Shown: in pieces, positions 6,563-7,883 of the stretch
Numbering within the stretch: position 1 is the stretch's first letter
Layout: each line of letters opens with the position of its first letter
Assembly: GCA_036310185.1 (NCBI GenBank)
Contig: JAXJSH010000009.1
Span: 1 to 7,883 of the forward strand
Length of the DNA stretch: 7,883 nucleotides
Direction of reading: 5' to 3'
From: JALENY01 sp036310185
Lineage (GTDB): Bacteria > Bacillota > Clostridia > Lachnospirales > Lachnospiraceae
Notes under the pieces: generated by a model
Database searches by the model: none
Told to the model about the DNA's origin: nothing
What the model saw: the letters and a program-made list of their open reading frames with translations, nothing else
Made by a program: the position numbers and the translations under genes

Positions 6563-7883
6563 ATGCTTGATAAAGAAATTATAAGCAAATACCGAAATGA
6601 TGCTCAAGGACTGGCAAAGTATTTTTCAGATAAATACTATCACGGGCACGAAAAGGTTTTTCCGTTGAATCCTTTTCAGGTTCTCACAGACCTGGGCATC
6701 CATTTTGTTTTCAGAAACTTCAAAAATCTGGAAGGATTATACATGCCTGCGACAAGTGAAACAGATGTGGATCTGGTTGCGATTAATATTAACAGACCGA
6801 TTACGCGACAAAGATTTTCGGCAGCACATGAACTTTGCCATGTATTGAAAGATGCTGATATCAAATCACCATTTATGTGTGCCATTGCAGCAAATGATTT
6901 TATTGAACGGTATGCAGAGTCATTTGCATCAGCGTTTCTAATGCCAGAGAAGGAAATGCGGGAACAGATAGATCAGAGAAATAGAGAAGGTCATCTTACC
7001 TTAGATGATGTATTGGTTATTTCTGATTATTTCGGTGCCAGTTTTAAGGCATGTTTTTATCGAATTCGAACACTTTTTCCGTATTTGGTGTCACATATTG
7101 ACAAGAAAGCTTTGGAAAAATATAAGCCGGATAGAAAGAGAACGGAATATGGATTGAATTATACTGGATTATATGCGGATTTATTCGATGCATGGAATGA
7201 TGTAGCATCTGATATTTCTTCTGCATTTGCTTTACAGGTTTTTAAAAACAGGTATGTTTATAATGATGCACGCATGGAAGGGGTTGATACAAATTCTGAA
7301 GCAGTAGCAGAAATTATTGAAGATTTGCAGAATAACAGGCAGCTTAGTATTTATTGCACTGACAAATATGAGAGCTATTGCCATGTAGCAGGACATGCTG
7401 TTATGTATGACTATGTGTTTGAAAACGCATACAAATCAACTTTTTCTGTTTACTTACTGTCAACATTGAATGCGAAACTTTTTTCCTGTTTTCCAAATCC
7501 GGAGTATGGCGGGAAAACAAGGCAGGAGAATGTGCTTGTGTTAGGGGCAAAATTTGAAACTCTTGATTGGAGAGATGTGATGCCTGCATTAATTGAACTG
7601 AATAAAGCGGTTGACTATTTAGAAAAAAAGCATACTTTCATGAAAAGAAGCGAGATTATTCTTGAAGTAATCAAAATTCATCATAGAATTACGGTCATTC
7701 ACCCGTTTTCGGATGGCAACGGGAGAACAAGCCGTGCATTTATGAATGAAATGCTGATCCGATATGGAATGCCGCCATTTTACATAAAGGTTGAGAAAAA
7801 AGAGGAGTATTATGCGGCACTGGAAATTGCTGATAAAAAGGGAGATTTTAATAAGCTTTTTGAGTATACGATGAGAGCTTTGA
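6563..7883 (+). CDS. ImmA/IrrE-like metallopeptidase fused to a Fic domain (3' partial)
   Basis: An open frame of 440 codons reaches the right edge without a stop. Residues about 30-172 form an ImmA/IrrE (M78-like) zinc peptidase: H89, E90 and H93 in AAHELCH, then ERYAESFASAFLMP, where E115 is the likely third ligand, and the helical LTLDDV...YFGASFKACFYRI segment typical of the family (145-170). Residues about 195-440 are a Fic domain: a GGKTR turn and flap strand (about 316-330, VLGAKF), then HPFSDGNGR with H380 as general base, D384 for the metal, and N386 and R388 for the nucleotide phosphates, followed by TSRAFMNEML. The full HPFx(D/E)GNGR motif predicts AMP transfer to a protein hydroxyl. 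An upstream D235-A-R-M-E239-G resembles the self-inhibitory helix motif (S/T)xxxE(G/N), with Asp replacing Ser/Thr. Fic domains usually end 40-80 residues after this motif, so little is missing. The targets of both activities are unknown. The domain calls are strong; a role as a toxin or defence effector is inferred. Confidence 0.9.
   Translation, partial: MLDKEIISKYRNDAQGLAKYFSDKYYHGHEKVFPLNPFQVLTDLGIHFVFRNFKNLEGLYMPATSETDVDLVAININRPITRQRFSAAHELCHVLKDADIKSPFMCAIAANDFIERYAESFASAFLMPEKEMREQIDQRNREGHLTLDDVLVISDYFGASFKACFYRIRTLFPYLVSHIDKKALEKYKPDRKRTEYGLNYTGLYADLFDAWNDVASDISSAFALQVFKNRYVYNDARMEGVDTNSEAVAEIIEDLQNNRQLSIYCTDKYESYCHVAGHAVMYDYVFENAYKSTFSVYLLSTLNAKLFSCFPNPEYGGKTRQENVLVLGAKFETLDWRDVMPALIELNKAVDYLEKKHTFMKRSEIILEVIKIHHRITVIHPFSDGNGRTSRAFMNEMLIRYGMPPFYIKVEKKEEYYAALEIADKKGDFNKLFEYTMRAL

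Overview
The window looks like a chromosomal segment of an anaerobic, gut-type Clostridia bacterium (Lachnospiraceae-like). The reasons are strong AGGAGG-type ribosome binding sites before nearly every gene, tight co-directional packing, moderate GC in the left part (hand-counted 60-base rows give about 48-60%), and family membership (DUF5058, Clostridia-style XRE/ImmA pairs). The taxon is inferred, not shown. All recognised genes are on the + strand.

Positions 1-2943 hold a molybdenum hydroxylase operon in the order Mo subunit (5' truncated by the window edge), FAD subunit and 2Fe-2S subunit. All three proteins resemble Escherichia coli XdhA, XdhB and XdhC closely along their length, so a xanthine dehydrogenase / anaerobic purine-catabolism role is well supported. 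The genes overlap by one base at each junction (TAGTG and TGATG), which implies translational coupling and fixed stoichiometry. The 2Fe-2S subunit carries an unusual cysteine-rich N-terminal extension.

Positions 3025-5935 hold a second group: a DUF5058 multi-pass membrane protein, a second multi-pass membrane protein of unknown function five bases downstream, and a membrane-anchored M20 metallohydrolase of the carboxypeptidase S / PM20D1 type. The two membrane proteins probably form one complex, and a transport role coupled to the hydrolase is a reasonable but unproven idea. The short gap after xdhC (81 bases, no obvious terminator) allows co-transcription with xdh.

Positions 5936-6238 are non-coding. 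They hold a hairpin that probably ends the upstream transcript, then a good sigma-70-type promoter overlapped by an imperfect dyad.

Positions 6239-7883 are clearly AT-richer (sampled rows 30-35% GC) and look acquired. They encode a two-gene module: a small XRE-family repressor and, 12 bases later, a large protein running off the right edge that fuses an N-terminal ImmA/IrrE (M78-like) zinc metallopeptidase domain (HELCH) to a C-terminal Fic AMP-transferase domain with a complete HPFSDGNGR motif. This repressor plus protease-Fic architecture is the most interesting item here. It suggests a stress- or phage-responsive toxin-antitoxin-like switch in which protease, toxin and repressor control are packed into two genes.
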